Below, piece after piece: positions 53,086 through 62,900 of a DNA stretch of 64,000 bases. Position 1 is the first letter of the stretch. Each line of letters opens with the position of its first letter. The position numbers were made by a program, and so were the translations under genes. The notes beneath the pieces are model-generated. The model made no database searches and had not been told where the DNA came from. It worked only from the letters and a program-made list of their open reading frames with translations. Source of the DNA: JAMXLO01 sp963832895 (lineage in GTDB: Bacteria; Pseudomonadota; Alphaproteobacteria; Acetobacterales; Acetobacteraceae); NCBI GenBank assembly GCA_963832895.1, contig CAWHVQ010000015.1, forward strand, positions 248,001-312,000. The letters are read 5' to 3'.

Positions 53086-53391
53086 ATGAGCGCTCCAGTC
53101 GCCAATGACCATTTTGACTTTTCGCTTGGCAACCTGAGCTATATCAATTCCGCATACGATGAGCCGTATGTTTCCGCGAAGCCGCTGGATCGCCGGATTT
53201 CCGTTTGGGTTGCGCGGTTGATGTCGATGTTCCGTGAATGGCGGCACCGGCGCGCCGTTATGCAGGAGATGTCGCTGATGACAGATCGTGAGCTCTCGGA
53301 TATCGGCCTTTCGCGATCCGACCTCGCTCGGGTGTTCGATCCGGCGTTCGCGGCGGCGCGTGACAGGGGGCGCGAGTACATCGCTTATTGA
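53086..53391 (+). CDS. DUF1127 domain-containing protein
   Basis: About 101 residues from ATG 53086. The C-terminal half MFREWRHRRAVMQEMSLMTDRELSDIGLSRSDL is the DUF1127 domain, a basic helical module. In alphaproteobacteria such small proteins affect RNA turnover, phosphate and carbon metabolism and stress responses. The N-terminal 50 residues are less conserved. A TTGACT at about 53031 may belong to its promoter, without a convincing -10. Confidence 0.85.
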   Translation: MSAPVANDHFDFSLGNLSYINSAYDEPYVSAKPLDRRISVWVARLMSMFREWRHRRAVMQEMSLMTDRELSDIGLSRSDLARVFDPAFAAARDRGREYIAY

Positions 53392-53509
53392 TTCTCGTCC
53401 GGCGGCTGACAGTCCACCACACGCACGCTGTGTACCATTATCTCGGAACCTCACCCGACGAACGGCACCAGACCCACCCTTGCACTGGCATCATGCCATC
53501 CCGCGCAGG

Positions 53510-53755
53510 TTATCCGCTCGGTTGGTGCGGCACGCGTGGAGCCACGGATATGCCACGGAGGCAGCGGCGGACGATGCATTCATTCGTGTAGGGTTGGCCG
53601 AAGCCGTTGCCTATACCGCTGCCGACAATCTGAGGTCACAGGCAGTGATGACCCGATTGCAATTGCAGCGCGACGCGTCACGCGATTTCACGGCAGACTA
53701 TGACGGCGTGAAAGCCTGGCGAGGGTTGGTCTGGGTTGCGCGTTGCGCCGGGTAA
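53510..53755 (+). pseudogene. C-terminal remnant of a GNAT acetyltransferase
   Basis: The frame ending at 53755 reads WSHGYATEAAADDAF, then LAEAVAYTAADNLRSQAVMTRLQLQRD and WRGLVWVA, matching the acetyl-CoA-binding motif and C-terminal strands of RimJ-type GNAT enzymes. No N-terminal GNAT part is present upstream in any frame, where the DUF1127 gene ends. It is probably a decayed fragment. Confidence 0.55.
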
Positions 53756-53831
53756 TTCCTGGGCTTTCGCCGATGCGGTATTGCGCCCGTCATCGCCGTT
53801 CGATCTCGACCCGGGCGCGCAGCACCGGCTG

Positions 53832-54239
53832 CTATTGCCGCTCGATCCGCTCGACCTTGGTCAGGTCCATCGACCAGGGCAGGGCCGAGCGGCACCATTG
53901 CTGACGCGCCGGCGGGGCGAGTTGATGGCGCTGGTCGATGCCGCCAAGCCGTAATCCATAAATCGACGGGGTTGGCTCGGAGGAGGTGGCATAGATCGGG
54001 GTGCCGCACTCCGGGCAGAAGGCGTGGACGCGTTGCTTCCCACTTTCCGCGGTCTTGATGTAAGTCTTCGGCGTTCCGCTCTTCAGCACGAACGTTTCTG
54101 GCAGGCTCGGGATGGCGGCACGAAACACCGTGCCGGTCAGCTTCTGGCAGTCGGTGCAGTGACAAATCCTGACTGTCCCCGGGTCGACCTCCGCCTCGTA
54201 TGTGATGTGCCCGCAATGGCACCCGCCGGTCACCTTCAT
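53832..54239 (-). CDS. GFA family (CENP-V/glutathione-dependent formaldehyde-activating-like) protein
   Basis: A 135-residue zinc protein. The family cysteines are visible in GGCHCGHITYEA, RICHCTDCQKLTG and FCPECGTPIY. GFA proteins bind zinc and glutathione adducts, but most have no proven reaction. It is encoded leftward, convergent with the GNAT remnant. Confidence 0.9.
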   Translation of the reverse strand: MKVTGGCHCGHITYEAEVDPGTVRICHCTDCQKLTGTVFRAAIPSLPETFVLKSGTPKTYIKTAESGKQRVHAFCPECGTPIYATSSEPTPSIYGLRLGGIDQRHQLAPPARQQWCRSALPWSMDLTKVERIERQ

Positions 54240-54312
54240 TTGCGCCCCTGCTTTAACTCAAAGGGTTGATCGCTTCGCTTTCCCTGCGCCACTACAAAGA
54301 TCGATCTGTAAA

Positions 54313-55101
54313 TCATCGCTTTGTCGCAATCGCGCAGACGTACCGCCGAATAGGCATATCTGCCAATATACCACGAGCCATCGCGGCGAAACCGGCTGCG
54401 TTCGCCTTGTCCATTTCTTTTGCCAATGCTGCCTCAGCCGCGATGAGACCTTCCGCGAGCGCGGTTTGTTGGCGTCGCCAATCCGGTGGCTCTTCGTAGG
54501 CGTCAATAATAAAGCCCGCCGCTTCTAATAGTGGGCGGTGGTCCGCGAGTTGCTCGGCATCGAGCCTCGCGGAGTAACCTGACTGTTCCCAGGTCGTGAA
54601 CCCCAAAGTCCCTCCGGTCCTAAGGATACGCGCGAACTCGCGTGCCGCTGCAGCCTTGTCCGGCACGAAGACCAATACATCGAGGCTCAACACGGCATCA
54701 CAGGACGCATCGGGCAATCCTGTCGCGGTCAGATCGCCGACCCGAAAACGCGCGCGATCGGCAATGCCCAAACGAACGGCCTGCTCGCGCGCCAAATCCA
54801 CGCCGACGGTGGAGATGTCGATACCGATCAGGTGTGCCCCTGTCTGTTTGGCAACCCACAAGCCTGGGCCGCCATGGCCGCAACCCAGATCCGCCAGAGT
54901 GCAATGTGGCGCGAGCCTCAACGCGTCGCGGAGATGCCGAAGCGTCGTGCCCGAATAAAAGCCGTTCGTGTATGTGTCGACGGCGTAATCGTCGCCAAAT
55001 GCCGTCCGGTGGACGCGCTCCAGCGTAACACTCCGAAGCCGGGCGGCGTACGAGTTGTTGAACCGTTCAGCGAGCCGAGACGTTTGTGTGTTGTCAGCCA
55101 C
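54313..55101 (-). CDS. Class I SAM-dependent methyltransferase (UbiE/MenG-like fold)
   Basis: About 262 residues from GTG 55101, chosen because GGGGA lies six bases upstream; the frame extends to 55140. Motif I is LADLGCGHGGPGLWVA, motif post-I LIGIDIS, motif II CDAVLSLDVLVFV and motif III RTGGTLGFTTWE. The pattern is that of small-molecule methyltransferases. The substrate is unknown and the neighbours do not help. Confidence 0.88.
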   Translation of the reverse strand: MADNTQTSRLAERFNNSYAARLRSVTLERVHRTAFGDDYAVDTYTNGFYSGTTLRHLRDALRLAPHCTLADLGCGHGGPGLWVAKQTGAHLIGIDISTVGVDLAREQAVRLGIADRARFRVGDLTATGLPDASCDAVLSLDVLVFVPDKAAAAREFARILRTGGTLGFTTWEQSGYSARLDAEQLADHRPLLEAAGFIIDAYEEPPDWRRQQTALAEGLIAAEAALAKEMDKANAAGFAAMARGILADMPIRRYVCAIATKR

Positions 55102-55425
55102 CAGCGTCCCCCACGCGAGCCGCCCGGAAGCCGGCAGCATGGTGGGGTCCCGGCAAGTTCAGCATGAGCAGCCAATATATGAAGCCTCGCCGCCACGCTA
55201 TTCTTTCGCAGCCGTCTCTCGGGCAATTCTCGAACAGGTTTCCAACACAATCCAACGCTCGATCCCACCCGGATTGGTGGTGTCTCAAAAGGCATCCACA
55301 CGTGTGCTACACCTACCGCGTGGAGCAACTGACGACAGAACCGCTCGTACTCGCACTGCGCATTTGCACCAGAACGGGCCAATATCCACTTGACGACCTT
55401 CTTGTGTGGGGAAATCAATAAGCAG

Positions 55426-56934
55426 GTGACCACGCCTCCTGATCTTGCCGTTCTGCGGCAGTCCATCCAGCAGGACCCGCTGGGCGCGCGCGCGCAGATC
55501 GACGCGCTGTTGGCGCACGAGCCCGACAGTATCGCGCTCATCGAGGCGCGCATCCTCACGCAGCTGCGCTGCAACGACATGGCGGAGGTGGTGGAGGCGG
55601 CACAGCGCGCACTATCACGACACCGCACGCTGAATTTGTATTTCTGGCTTGGCGGCGCGCTGCTGCATCTAGGGCGGCCGCGCGAGGCTTTGGCACCGCT
55701 TGGCGAGGCCGTGGGGCTCGGGGCCAATCCGGCAACACTCGATACTCTCGCGCGTTGCCAGCATCGACTGGGCATGATCGACGCGGCGATCGCCACCTTG
55801 CGCCATGCAATCTCGCTGCCGGCTGAGGGTGTCACTCCCTTCTATGCCAGCCTCCGCGGCCTGGCTTATGCGCTGCGTGATGCCGGGCGATGGCAAGAGT
55901 CCGAGCGGGTGATTCAAGATCTGCTGATGCGCTTCTCGGCACAGCCCGCGCGTGTCGCCTCCATGGCGCTGCACTTCGACATTATCCTCGCCTACCCGGG
56001 CTGGAACCGGTTTCTCGACAAGGCACGGCTTGCCGAGGCCTTCGGCGCTTTTCATGCGCGCAGGCCGGACGATCCGGTGTTCTGGCCGGAAACCTTCCGT
56101 CTGCCGCAGGAACACGTCGCCCTCGCGGATTGGTACGCCGCCAATCCTGGCGCGATCCTGGCCATCAAGCCGAATGATCTGTTCGGCGGCCGCGGCATAA
56201 CGGTCACGCGCGCCCTGCCGCCGGAGGATGCCAGTGGCTGCGTGGCGCAGCGCTACGTCGATCCGCCCGCGCTGATCGAGGGGCACAAGTTCCATATCCG
56301 TCTCTACATCCTCATCACCTCGGCTGCGCCCACGCGTGCGTGGCTGTGGGGCGAAGGGATCGTTCGCCTGGCGCCCGAGCTCTACGCCACGGATGATGCG
56401 GCGCTGGCGCGGCCGGCAGCGCACATCACGAACACCGCGCTGCATATAGGGCACCCAGCGCTGCATGTTGCCGATGACGCCAGCGCCGAAGATGTCGGCC
56501 ATGTCCGCGCCCTCGGTGCCGTCCTGCGCCGGCTCTATCCACAGCCTGAGGCGCGCGCGCAGGCATGGGATGATCTGCGCATGCTGGCCCGCCGCTTCAT
56601 CGCCTGCGTGGCAGAGTCCGGCGTGTTCGTGGCACAGGCGCGCGAGCATCCGCGCTGGAGCTTCCCGCCCATGCTGTTCGCGCTCGACGTGCTGGTCGAT
56701 CGGGACGGCCGCCCCTGGCTGCTGGAAGTGCAGCGCAACCCGTCGATGACCGGCAGCCCGCTGCTCAACCGGCTGAATGCCGAGCTGTTCCGCGCCGCGT
56801 TTCGCCTAGGTGTGCATCATCTGCTGGACACTCCGATGGCAGACCCCGCACCACTGAGTGATCCGGCCGCGCTCGAGCGCATCGCTCTGACCAAGGAAAC
56901 CGAATCGGCAGCAGGCTTCGAGCGCATCGCATAG
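55426..56934 (+). CDS. TPR-containing tubulin-tyrosine-ligase-like (ATP-grasp) protein
   Basis: About 502 residues from GTG 55426; the frame opens at TTG 55390. Residues 20-190 are helical TPR-like repeats (LYFWLGGALLHLGRPREALAPLGEAV, TLARCQHRLGMIDAAIATLRHAI). The C-terminal half is a TTL/ATP-grasp domain: AILAIKPNDLFGGRGITVT, CVAQRYVDPPALIEGHKFHIRLYILI, HITNTALH and FALDVLVDRDGRPWLLEVQRNP, with the acidic metal ligands kept. TTL enzymes ligate amino acids to protein C-termini or side chains. The bacterial substrate is unknown. Confidence 0.8.
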   Translation: MTTPPDLAVLRQSIQQDPLGARAQIDALLAHEPDSIALIEARILTQLRCNDMAEVVEAAQRALSRHRTLNLYFWLGGALLHLGRPREALAPLGEAVGLGANPATLDTLARCQHRLGMIDAAIATLRHAISLPAEGVTPFYASLRGLAYALRDAGRWQESERVIQDLLMRFSAQPARVASMALHFDIILAYPGWNRFLDKARLAEAFGAFHARRPDDPVFWPETFRLPQEHVALADWYAANPGAILAIKPNDLFGGRGITVTRALPPEDASGCVAQRYVDPPALIEGHKFHIRLYILITSAAPTRAWLWGEGIVRLAPELYATDDAALARPAAHITNTALHIGHPALHVADDASAEDVGHVRALGAVLRRLYPQPEARAQAWDDLRMLARRFIACVAESGVFVAQAREHPRWSFPPMLFALDVLVDRDGRPWLLEVQRNPSMTGSPLLNRLNAELFRAAFRLGVHHLLDTPMADPAPLSDPAALERIALTKETESAAGFERIA

Positions 56935-57015
56935 CCGAATGATTTTGGAGCCACCGCACAATTTGCGGTCTCCTCCGCCCCGACGGCCGGGCGCCAATCC
57001 AATTGCCACGTTCAG

Positions 57016-57044
57016 TTGACATATCAATAACCCCGGGGTTATGA
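57016..57044 (+). promoter_or_regulatory. Promoter with palindromic operator for the ArsR-family operon
   Basis: TTGACA (57016-57021) and TTATGA (57039-57044) are separated by exactly 17 bases. The spacer and -10 contain the perfect 16-bp palindrome ATAACCCC-GGGGTTAT (57027-57042). The first codon of the regulator is about 18 bp downstream. This is the standard layout for an autorepressing ArsR-family protein. Confidence 0.8.
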
Positions 57045-57061
57045 GTTGAAGTCAGGTTCAC

Positions 57062-57403
57062 GTGGGGTTGTTGGACAAAATGAAACCGTCGGCCAACAGC
57101 ATTTTTAAAGCGCTGGGCGATCCAACGCGGCGGGCCATCTTCGAGGAACTCAGCCGGCGAGGTGAGCAGACAGTGCATGTCTTGACGGAATTCTCCGGCG
57201 TGTCGCAGCCCGCCGTGTCAAAACACTTGGCAGCACTGAAGCTCGCCGGGCTGGTGCGGCTCCGCCGCGAGGGGCGCGAAGCGCATTATCGCGTTCGCCC
57301 TGACGGGATCGCGCCGTTGGTCGATTGGCTCACTTTCTACAGCGCCTTTTGGCATGAGCGCTTGGAACGCCTGGAAGACCTGTTGAAGAGGATGGACCAA
57401 TGA
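57062..57403 (+). CDS. ArsR-family transcriptional regulator (SdpR-like)
   Basis: A 113-residue winged-helix protein from GTG 57062 (ATG 57080 is an alternative). FKALGDPTRRAIFEELSRRGEQTVHVLTEFSGVSQPAVSKHLAALKLAGLV is the full ArsR HTH. No metal-binding cysteines are visible, as in the subgroup paired with SRPBCC proteins. It overlaps the SRPBCC gene by 4 bases and probably represses its own operon at the upstream palindrome. Confidence 0.92.
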   Translation: MGLLDKMKPSANSIFKALGDPTRRAIFEELSRRGEQTVHVLTEFSGVSQPAVSKHLAALKLAGLVRLRREGREAHYRVRPDGIAPLVDWLTFYSAFWHERLERLEDLLKRMDQ

Positions 57404-57810
57404 ACGCAACGTCGACCGAAGCGCTCTCCGTCGTTGTCGAACGTGAGATGCCTTATCCGCCGGACAAGATCTGGCGCGCGCTCACGCAGCCGCACCTGAT
57501 CGAGGAGTGGCTCATGAAGAATGACTTCAAGCCTGTTGTGGAGCACAGTTTCAATCTTCGCGCGGACTGGGGCGCTGTCGACTGTCGGGTCATGGCAGTC
57601 GAGCCAAACAAGACGCTGTCGTACACTTGGGCGGCCTATGGTCTCGAGAGTGTGGTTACCTGGACTCTCACCCCGACGAGCACGGGGACCCATCTGCGGA
57701 TGGAGCAGTCGGGCTTCCGGCCGGATCAGCGGCAGGCCTATCAGGGCGCCAAGGGCGGGTGGCCGCAGTTCTTTGCGAAACTGGAGCAGGTATTGGCGCG
57801 GATGGATTGA
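57400..57810 (+). CDS. SRPBCC/AHSA1-domain protein
   Basis: A 136-residue START-like protein. VVEREMPYPPDKIWRALTQPHLIEEWLM at the N-terminus and VVTWTLTPTSTGTHLRMEQSGF are typical of the AHSA1/polyketide-cyclase-like family, with a hydrophobic ligand cavity. Genes of this type are routinely coupled to an ArsR regulator, as here. The ligand is unknown. Confidence 0.9.
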   Translation: MNATSTEALSVVVEREMPYPPDKIWRALTQPHLIEEWLMKNDFKPVVEHSFNLRADWGAVDCRVMAVEPNKTLSYTWAAYGLESVVTWTLTPTSTGTHLRMEQSGFRPDQRQAYQGAKGGWPQFFAKLEQVLARMD

Positions 57811-57853
57811 AGGCTGTCGGCACGATGCAGGCTGGCACGGAGGTGCGAACAAC

Positions 57854-58258
57854 ATGCAAGACAGCGCTACGACAAAGGGCGAATCGCCGTCTCGGCTGAT
57901 TGACGCGAGGATCAAGGAACTGGACGACTGGCGGGGCAGGACGCTCGCCCATGTCCGCGCTCTCATCAAACAGGCTGACCCGGAGGTGATCGAGGAGTGG
58001 AAGTGGCGAGGCGTTCCGGTTTGGTCTCACGATGGACTGATCTGCACCGGCGAGACTTACAAGAGCGTCGTGAAGCTGACCTTCGCCAAGGGCGCTTCGC
58101 TCGAGGACCCTTCAGGTCTGTTCAACTCCAGCCTTGAAGGCAACACCAGGCGCGCCATCGATATCCATGAGGATGATGAACTACATGAGGGTGCCTTCAA
58201 GGCCCTCATACGCGCCGCTGCGGCACTGAACAGGTCATCGTTGAAGAAACGGAGGTGA
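57854..58258 (+). CDS. DUF1801 domain-containing protein
   Basis: A 134-residue protein from ATG 57854. The motif ADPEVIEEWKWRGVPVWSHDGLICTGETYKSVVKLTFAKGASL is the DUF1801/YdhG core. Function is unknown. It is the third gene of the ArsR-SRPBCC operon, 43 bp after the SRPBCC stop; this trio recurs in many bacteria. Confidence 0.9.
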   Translation: MQDSATTKGESPSRLIDARIKELDDWRGRTLAHVRALIKQADPEVIEEWKWRGVPVWSHDGLICTGETYKSVVKLTFAKGASLEDPSGLFNSSLEGNTRRAIDIHEDDELHEGAFKALIRAAAALNRSSLKKRR

Positions 58259-58293
58259 AACCGGCAGAGTCTGACGGACCATGGCGCGGCGGC

Positions 58294-59319
58294 TCAGCGG
58301 GCCCGGGCGAACGTCATGTCAGCTGGCTCGACGACGCGCACCTGATCGATTGCGTTGTCGCCAGGCAATTGTCGACGGTTCTGGGGCCCGGCACCCAATC
58401 GAAACCGCAGTCCGTCAACCAGGCCGGATGTAAAGGCACGCACGGTTTCCCACCGACGCCCTCGACACATCGCGAAGTAGACCAGCCCCTGGAACAACAG
58501 ATACGGCACGATGCGCAGCCGCCATGAAACAGGAATGTGAAGCAATCGCAACATTGCGACCTGATTGCGGACGTATGTGTGGAGTCGAGACGGCGGCTGG
58601 CGGACCAGATGGATACCAAGAAGCGGTAGACGGATCGTGCCCTGGCCTAGGCGATGTGGCATCCGAACTGCGCTGTCGATCCAGCAGGAAAAGCCCCGTG
58701 ACCAGGCGCGGAAGCACCACTCGATATCGATGGCGTCAATAAAGAAGTCCTCACGAAAGGGACCGATCTCCGTACAGGCGTCGAGGTCGAGCAGAGACCC
58801 TGACGAGATCACGAACGTCGCCGGCCAGGCGCTGCCGCACTGCCGCTCCGTTCTATTGCGGAATATGCGGGGCGGCTTGAACTGTTCGCCGCCGGCCGAA
58901 ACCGCGAGGGGACCGACCACAGCCGGTCGCTCACCTGTCGAGCGGAGCAGTTCGTATGTGCTGCATAGCTCCGCCGCGATGCCGGTCCGAGGGGAAGAAT
59001 CCTGGTCGAGGATCATGAGCTGGCGCGCTCCAGCAGCGCGCGCCGCCTCGACGATGTGGTTGTAGGCCACGCCCAGCCCAAGATTTCTGCCGTCGTTGAG
59101 GAACTGCAGGCCGGATGGAGCGGCGGTGCGCAGCCGCGCCTTCTGCTCAGGTGACAATGGTGAATTCAAGAAGAGCCAGATTTTGCTTCCGCCCTGCGAG
59201 ATGACCGCCAATAGGCTGGCGAGGGCGTCCAGATTCGGACGGTAAGCCGTGACGCCGACACCGATAGGGGCTGGTGCCTTCGGTGGAGCTGGCCTGGTGC
59301 CGTCAGCTGCATGGCTCAT
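58294..59319 (-). CDS. Family 2 glycosyltransferase (rhamnosyltransferase-like)
   Basis: About 341 residues from ATG 59319; a TTG at 59361 is also in frame. The GT-A core is GVGVTAYRPNLDALASLLA and FLNDGRNLGLGVAYNHIVEAA, with the metal-binding LMILDQDSSP (DxD-like) and FFIDAIDIEWCFRAWSRGF as the acceptor region. It is similar to RfbF/WbbL-type rhamnosyltransferases of surface polysaccharide synthesis. It diverges from the giant deacetylase-adhesin gene, which also concerns cell-surface glycans. Confidence 0.88.
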   Translation of the reverse strand: MSHAADGTRPAPPKAPAPIGVGVTAYRPNLDALASLLAVISQGGSKIWLFLNSPLSPEQKARLRTAAPSGLQFLNDGRNLGLGVAYNHIVEAARAAGARQLMILDQDSSPRTGIAAELCSTYELLRSTGERPAVVGPLAVSAGGEQFKPPRIFRNRTERQCGSAWPATFVISSGSLLDLDACTEIGPFREDFFIDAIDIEWCFRAWSRGFSCWIDSAVRMPHRLGQGTIRLPLLGIHLVRQPPSRLHTYVRNQVAMLRLLHIPVSWRLRIVPYLLFQGLVYFAMCRGRRWETVRAFTSGLVDGLRFRLGAGPQNRRQLPGDNAIDQVRVVEPADMTFARAR

Positions 59320-59536
59320 GGCGCCAGCCTGCCCGAGAAACTCGCGCGAGGGTAGCTCCAAGTCTCCTCATCCAGCGCCAAGCGTGTCGTTCCACATGCC
59401 GGATCTGCGACCCGTCCATGGGCCGCCATCGTCGGCCAACCGCGCGTCGCCAGCCTTGGCTTCTGCCTGAGCCTTAATGCTGAATCGAGCCTCTTTGCAG
59501 GCCGTGGCATTGCCTCAGAAGGTGCATTGCATCTTC

Positions 59537-59554
59537 GGTCTCAAGTTTTAGACC
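59537..59554. promoter_or_regulatory. Nested inverted repeats upstream of the giant gene promoter
   Basis: GGTCT (59537-59541) and AGACC (59550-59554) form an inverted repeat, enclosed by TGCATC (59528-59533) and GATGCA (59572-59577). They sit just upstream of the -35 at 59584, the position of an activator site. The regulator is unknown. Confidence 0.35.
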
Positions 59555-59583
59555 AAAGTTCATTATCATTCGATGCATTGTGC

Positions 59584-59614
59584 TTGACTTTTCTCGAAAT
59601 TTAAACGATATGAT
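59584..59614 (+). promoter_or_regulatory. Candidate sigma-70-type promoter for the giant surface protein
   Basis: TTGACT (59584-59589) with GATATG (59607-59612, 17-base spacer) or TATGAT (59609-59614, 19-base spacer). It is the most promoter-like sequence in the region and faces the giant gene, giving a leader of about 285 bases. Confidence 0.5.
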
Positions 59615-59904
59615 GTCGAAACCTGCTCCATGAGGACCCGACTGTGGCGACCCTTTCGACGCTTTCGCATCACCGTCGCCGCAGCCCGCAGCCCGCCGTA
59701 CCCGCGACGGCCTCTCCGTCCGGGCCGGGCGCGGGTGGTGCTGTTCCCAAGCTGCACGCCGCCCTTGCCGTTGCCTCATCAAGGCGAGCGGCAGCGCATC
59801 TCGATCAAGTTGAACCTGCGCGGGGAGCCGTTCCCAGGAGCGTCCACCCTGCGCGCCCGCTGTCACGCTGAGCCCTGGCTGAGATCGTTGAGGAAATAAC
59901 TACG

Positions 59905-62900
59905 ATGGCAACAACAATTGGCAACCAGATCACGCTCGACGGACAGTTCACGGACTGGCTGGCGACCGACGCGGTCATGACCTCACAAAATACCGTCGCA
60001 GGATACCAGGTCTACGGCGCCTTCCTTAACGACGCGACGCTCGGCAACACTTACGTGATCGGTATCGACGCGACCGCCACGACGGACGCGGCCATCGCCG
60101 CGGGCACCGTGATCTATTTGAATGCGGATCAAAACAACACGACCGGCTATAGCCCGTTTGGCAAGGTTGGCGCCGAGTATGAGGTGCAGTTCGCTCTGGA
60201 TTCGACCGGAGCGCTGCAGCCCTATCTGTATTCGGTCACATCCGCCGGCGTCGCCACCCTGCTCAACGGCGGTGCGCCACTCGATGCAGGCTTCTCCAGC
60301 AACGGCGAGAGCGTCGAACTCGCAATCCCGCAGGCGTTGCTGACGCCGGCCGGGGGCGTCGCGCCGACCTCGATCAATTTTGCCACCCTGATCAATGGCG
60401 CACAGGGGTTGCCTGGCGATTTCACCAACAATCCGGAATACACCATCACCGATCCCGCGGTCCTGCCAACAACAATTGGCAACCTGATCGCGCTCGACGG
60501 GACATTCTCGGATTGGCCGGCAGCCGACATCGTCACAAATCCGGCAAACGTCGCCGCAGGGTATCAAATCTACGGTGCCTTCCTCAACGATGCGACGCTC
60601 GGCAACACTTACGTGATCGGAATTGACGCGACCGCCGCGACGGACCCGGTCATCGGCCTACTCGACACCATCTATTTGAACACCGATCAAAATGCCGCAA
60701 CCGGCTATAACCTGTCATTCGCCAACGTTGGCGCCGAGTATGAGGTGCAGTTCGCCTACGGCTCCAATGCCGCGCTCGAGCCCTTTCTGTATTCAGTCAC
60801 ATCCGCCGGCGTCACGGCGCTGCTCAACGGCGGGGCGCCGCTCGATTACGGCTTCTCGAGCAATGGCGAAAGCCTCGAGGTCGCGATCCCGCAGGCGTTG
60901 CTGACGCCGGTCGGCGGCGCCGCACCGACCTCGATCAATTTCGTCGCCCTCAACGGGGCACAGGGTCTGCCTACCGATCTTGCCGTCAATCCGCAATACA
61001 CCATCACCGACACCGCGACGCTGGCGGTGCAGGCACCCACCCACAAGGTTGCCATCGTCTACTCGGACACCACCGCGGCCCTCTATTTCAGTCAGACCGC
61101 CTATTCCGATCTGTTCATGGCGGCACAGAACCAGGCCCGCATGGCCGGGGTGTCGTATGACATCATCGATGAATCACAACTGACGAATATCAACAACCTA
61201 ATTGGTTACGATGCCATAATCTTCCCGTCGATGGCGGACGTAAATACCGCGGAACTGCCGGCGATCATGTCGACACTCATCAGTGCGGTCTACAACTACC
61301 ACATCGGCATCATCACCGCCGGCGACTTTCTGACCAACGATCAAACCGGCGCACCACTGCCCGGCAACCCGTATTCCAACATGGAGACCCTGCTCGGGCT
61401 TGCCAGGGTTTCCGGCGGCAACAGCGGAGCCATATCGGTCACCGCCAACGACGTCACCAACCCGATCATGAAGAGCTACACCGCTGGCCAGGTCATCCAG
61501 ACCTACCCCAGTGAAGGCTATGCGGATTATCAGGCCGTCGGCGGCACCGCGACGGATGTGCTCGTCAATCAGACCGTCACTGACCCGACACTCGGCGGCA
61601 CCGGCACGGAAACAATCCCCGGCGTCATCCAGACCACGACCGGCGGCACCAACGTGGAATTCGCCAGCCAGGATCTGCTCGGCGACAGCAACCTGTTGTC
61701 GAACGCCATCCAGGCCGTGTCACTCGGCACGCAGCCGGGCGTTGCACTGCATGAGTCCCGTGACGCCGGCATCGTGGCTGTGCGCATGGACATGGACCAG
61801 TCGCAGTTCCCTGCGGACGTGACGCCAGCGGGCGGCGGGCCCGGCATCTACGACACCTTGATACCGATCCTGCAGCAGTGGAATCAGCAATACGATTTCG
61901 TGGGATCCTACTTCGTCAATATCGGCGATAATCCGAACGGCGCCGACCCATCGACGACGAACTGGACCGTGAACTCGGTCTATTACAAAGAGCTCTTGGC
62001 GATGGGGAGCGAGATCGGCAACCACTCCTACACCCACCTTATCAATCCTCCCACTACGGGATTCACGGCGACCACCTCCGGCGATACGCCGGCCGGCTCG
62101 ACCACGATCACTTTGACCGGTGCGCCACCTTCGTTCGCGGGCGTCACGGTGGGCATGTTCGTCACGGCCTCCAACGGCGCACTTGGTACGAACACGCCGC
62201 TCCCCGGCGCCGCCGGAGAGGGTGGCTCCATCGCCAACTCTCAGGTCACCGCGGTTTCAGGCGATACCATCACCATCAGCTACGTGCCAGGCGGCTACGG
62301 TGCCGCGAATGATGGTACTATCGCCGACATTCCTGCCGGCACGACACTGACCTTCTCGATTCCGGCAGAAAACACCAACTTCCTGCAAACCACCGGCACG
62401 GTCACAAGCGCGACCGGCAATCCCTTCACCTACGCATACGAGTTTCAACAGTCGGCTGCGCTGGAGTCGCAGGAACTCGGTATTCCGATCGAGGGTGCCG
62501 CTATTCCGGGCGCCAACGAAACATTCGCAACCGACCAGAACATCCTCCCCTATTACCAATCGGTCGCCGCGACAGCGACAACGCCGGGATACACCGGTTT
62601 CCTGACCGGTGGCTGGACCGGCGTCGGTTCAGGCTACCCGAGCGCGATAGGCTACATGAGCCCGAGCGCGACCGACGAGGGCTCGCTCTATATCGCGCCG
62701 AACATGACGTTCGACTTCACCGAGATCCAGTACGAAGGCAAGACCGTGGCGCAAGCCGAGGCGGACTGGGCGGCGCAGTTCAACGCGCTCACGGCCAATG
62801 CCGCCGGCACGCCCGTCGTTGTGTTGCCGGTCCACGATTACGGTGTTGCGGCCTGGAACACGACCACTGATACGGGTACAGGCTCGCCCTACACCACGGC

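Larger units (their letters stand above)
59362..59904. other. 543-bp intergenic region, regulatory, no supported gene
   Basis: No reading frame here looks like a protein. It is AT-richer than its surroundings around 59480-59620. It contains a candidate promoter (59584-59614), nested inverted repeats around 59528-59577, and a 5' leader of about 285 bases to the giant gene. An 89-codon frame from ATG 59630 is Arg/Pro-rich and has no family features. Confidence 0.6.

Noticed and set aside
59474..59866. 130-codon leftward frame in the large intergenic region
   Set aside because: No family resemblance, no ribosome site, biased Arg/Gly/Gln composition, and it crosses the candidate promoter of the giant gene.
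59630..59899. 89-codon rightward frame in the leader of the giant gene
   Set aside because: Arg/Pro-rich with no domain or ribosome site; treated as untranslated leader.
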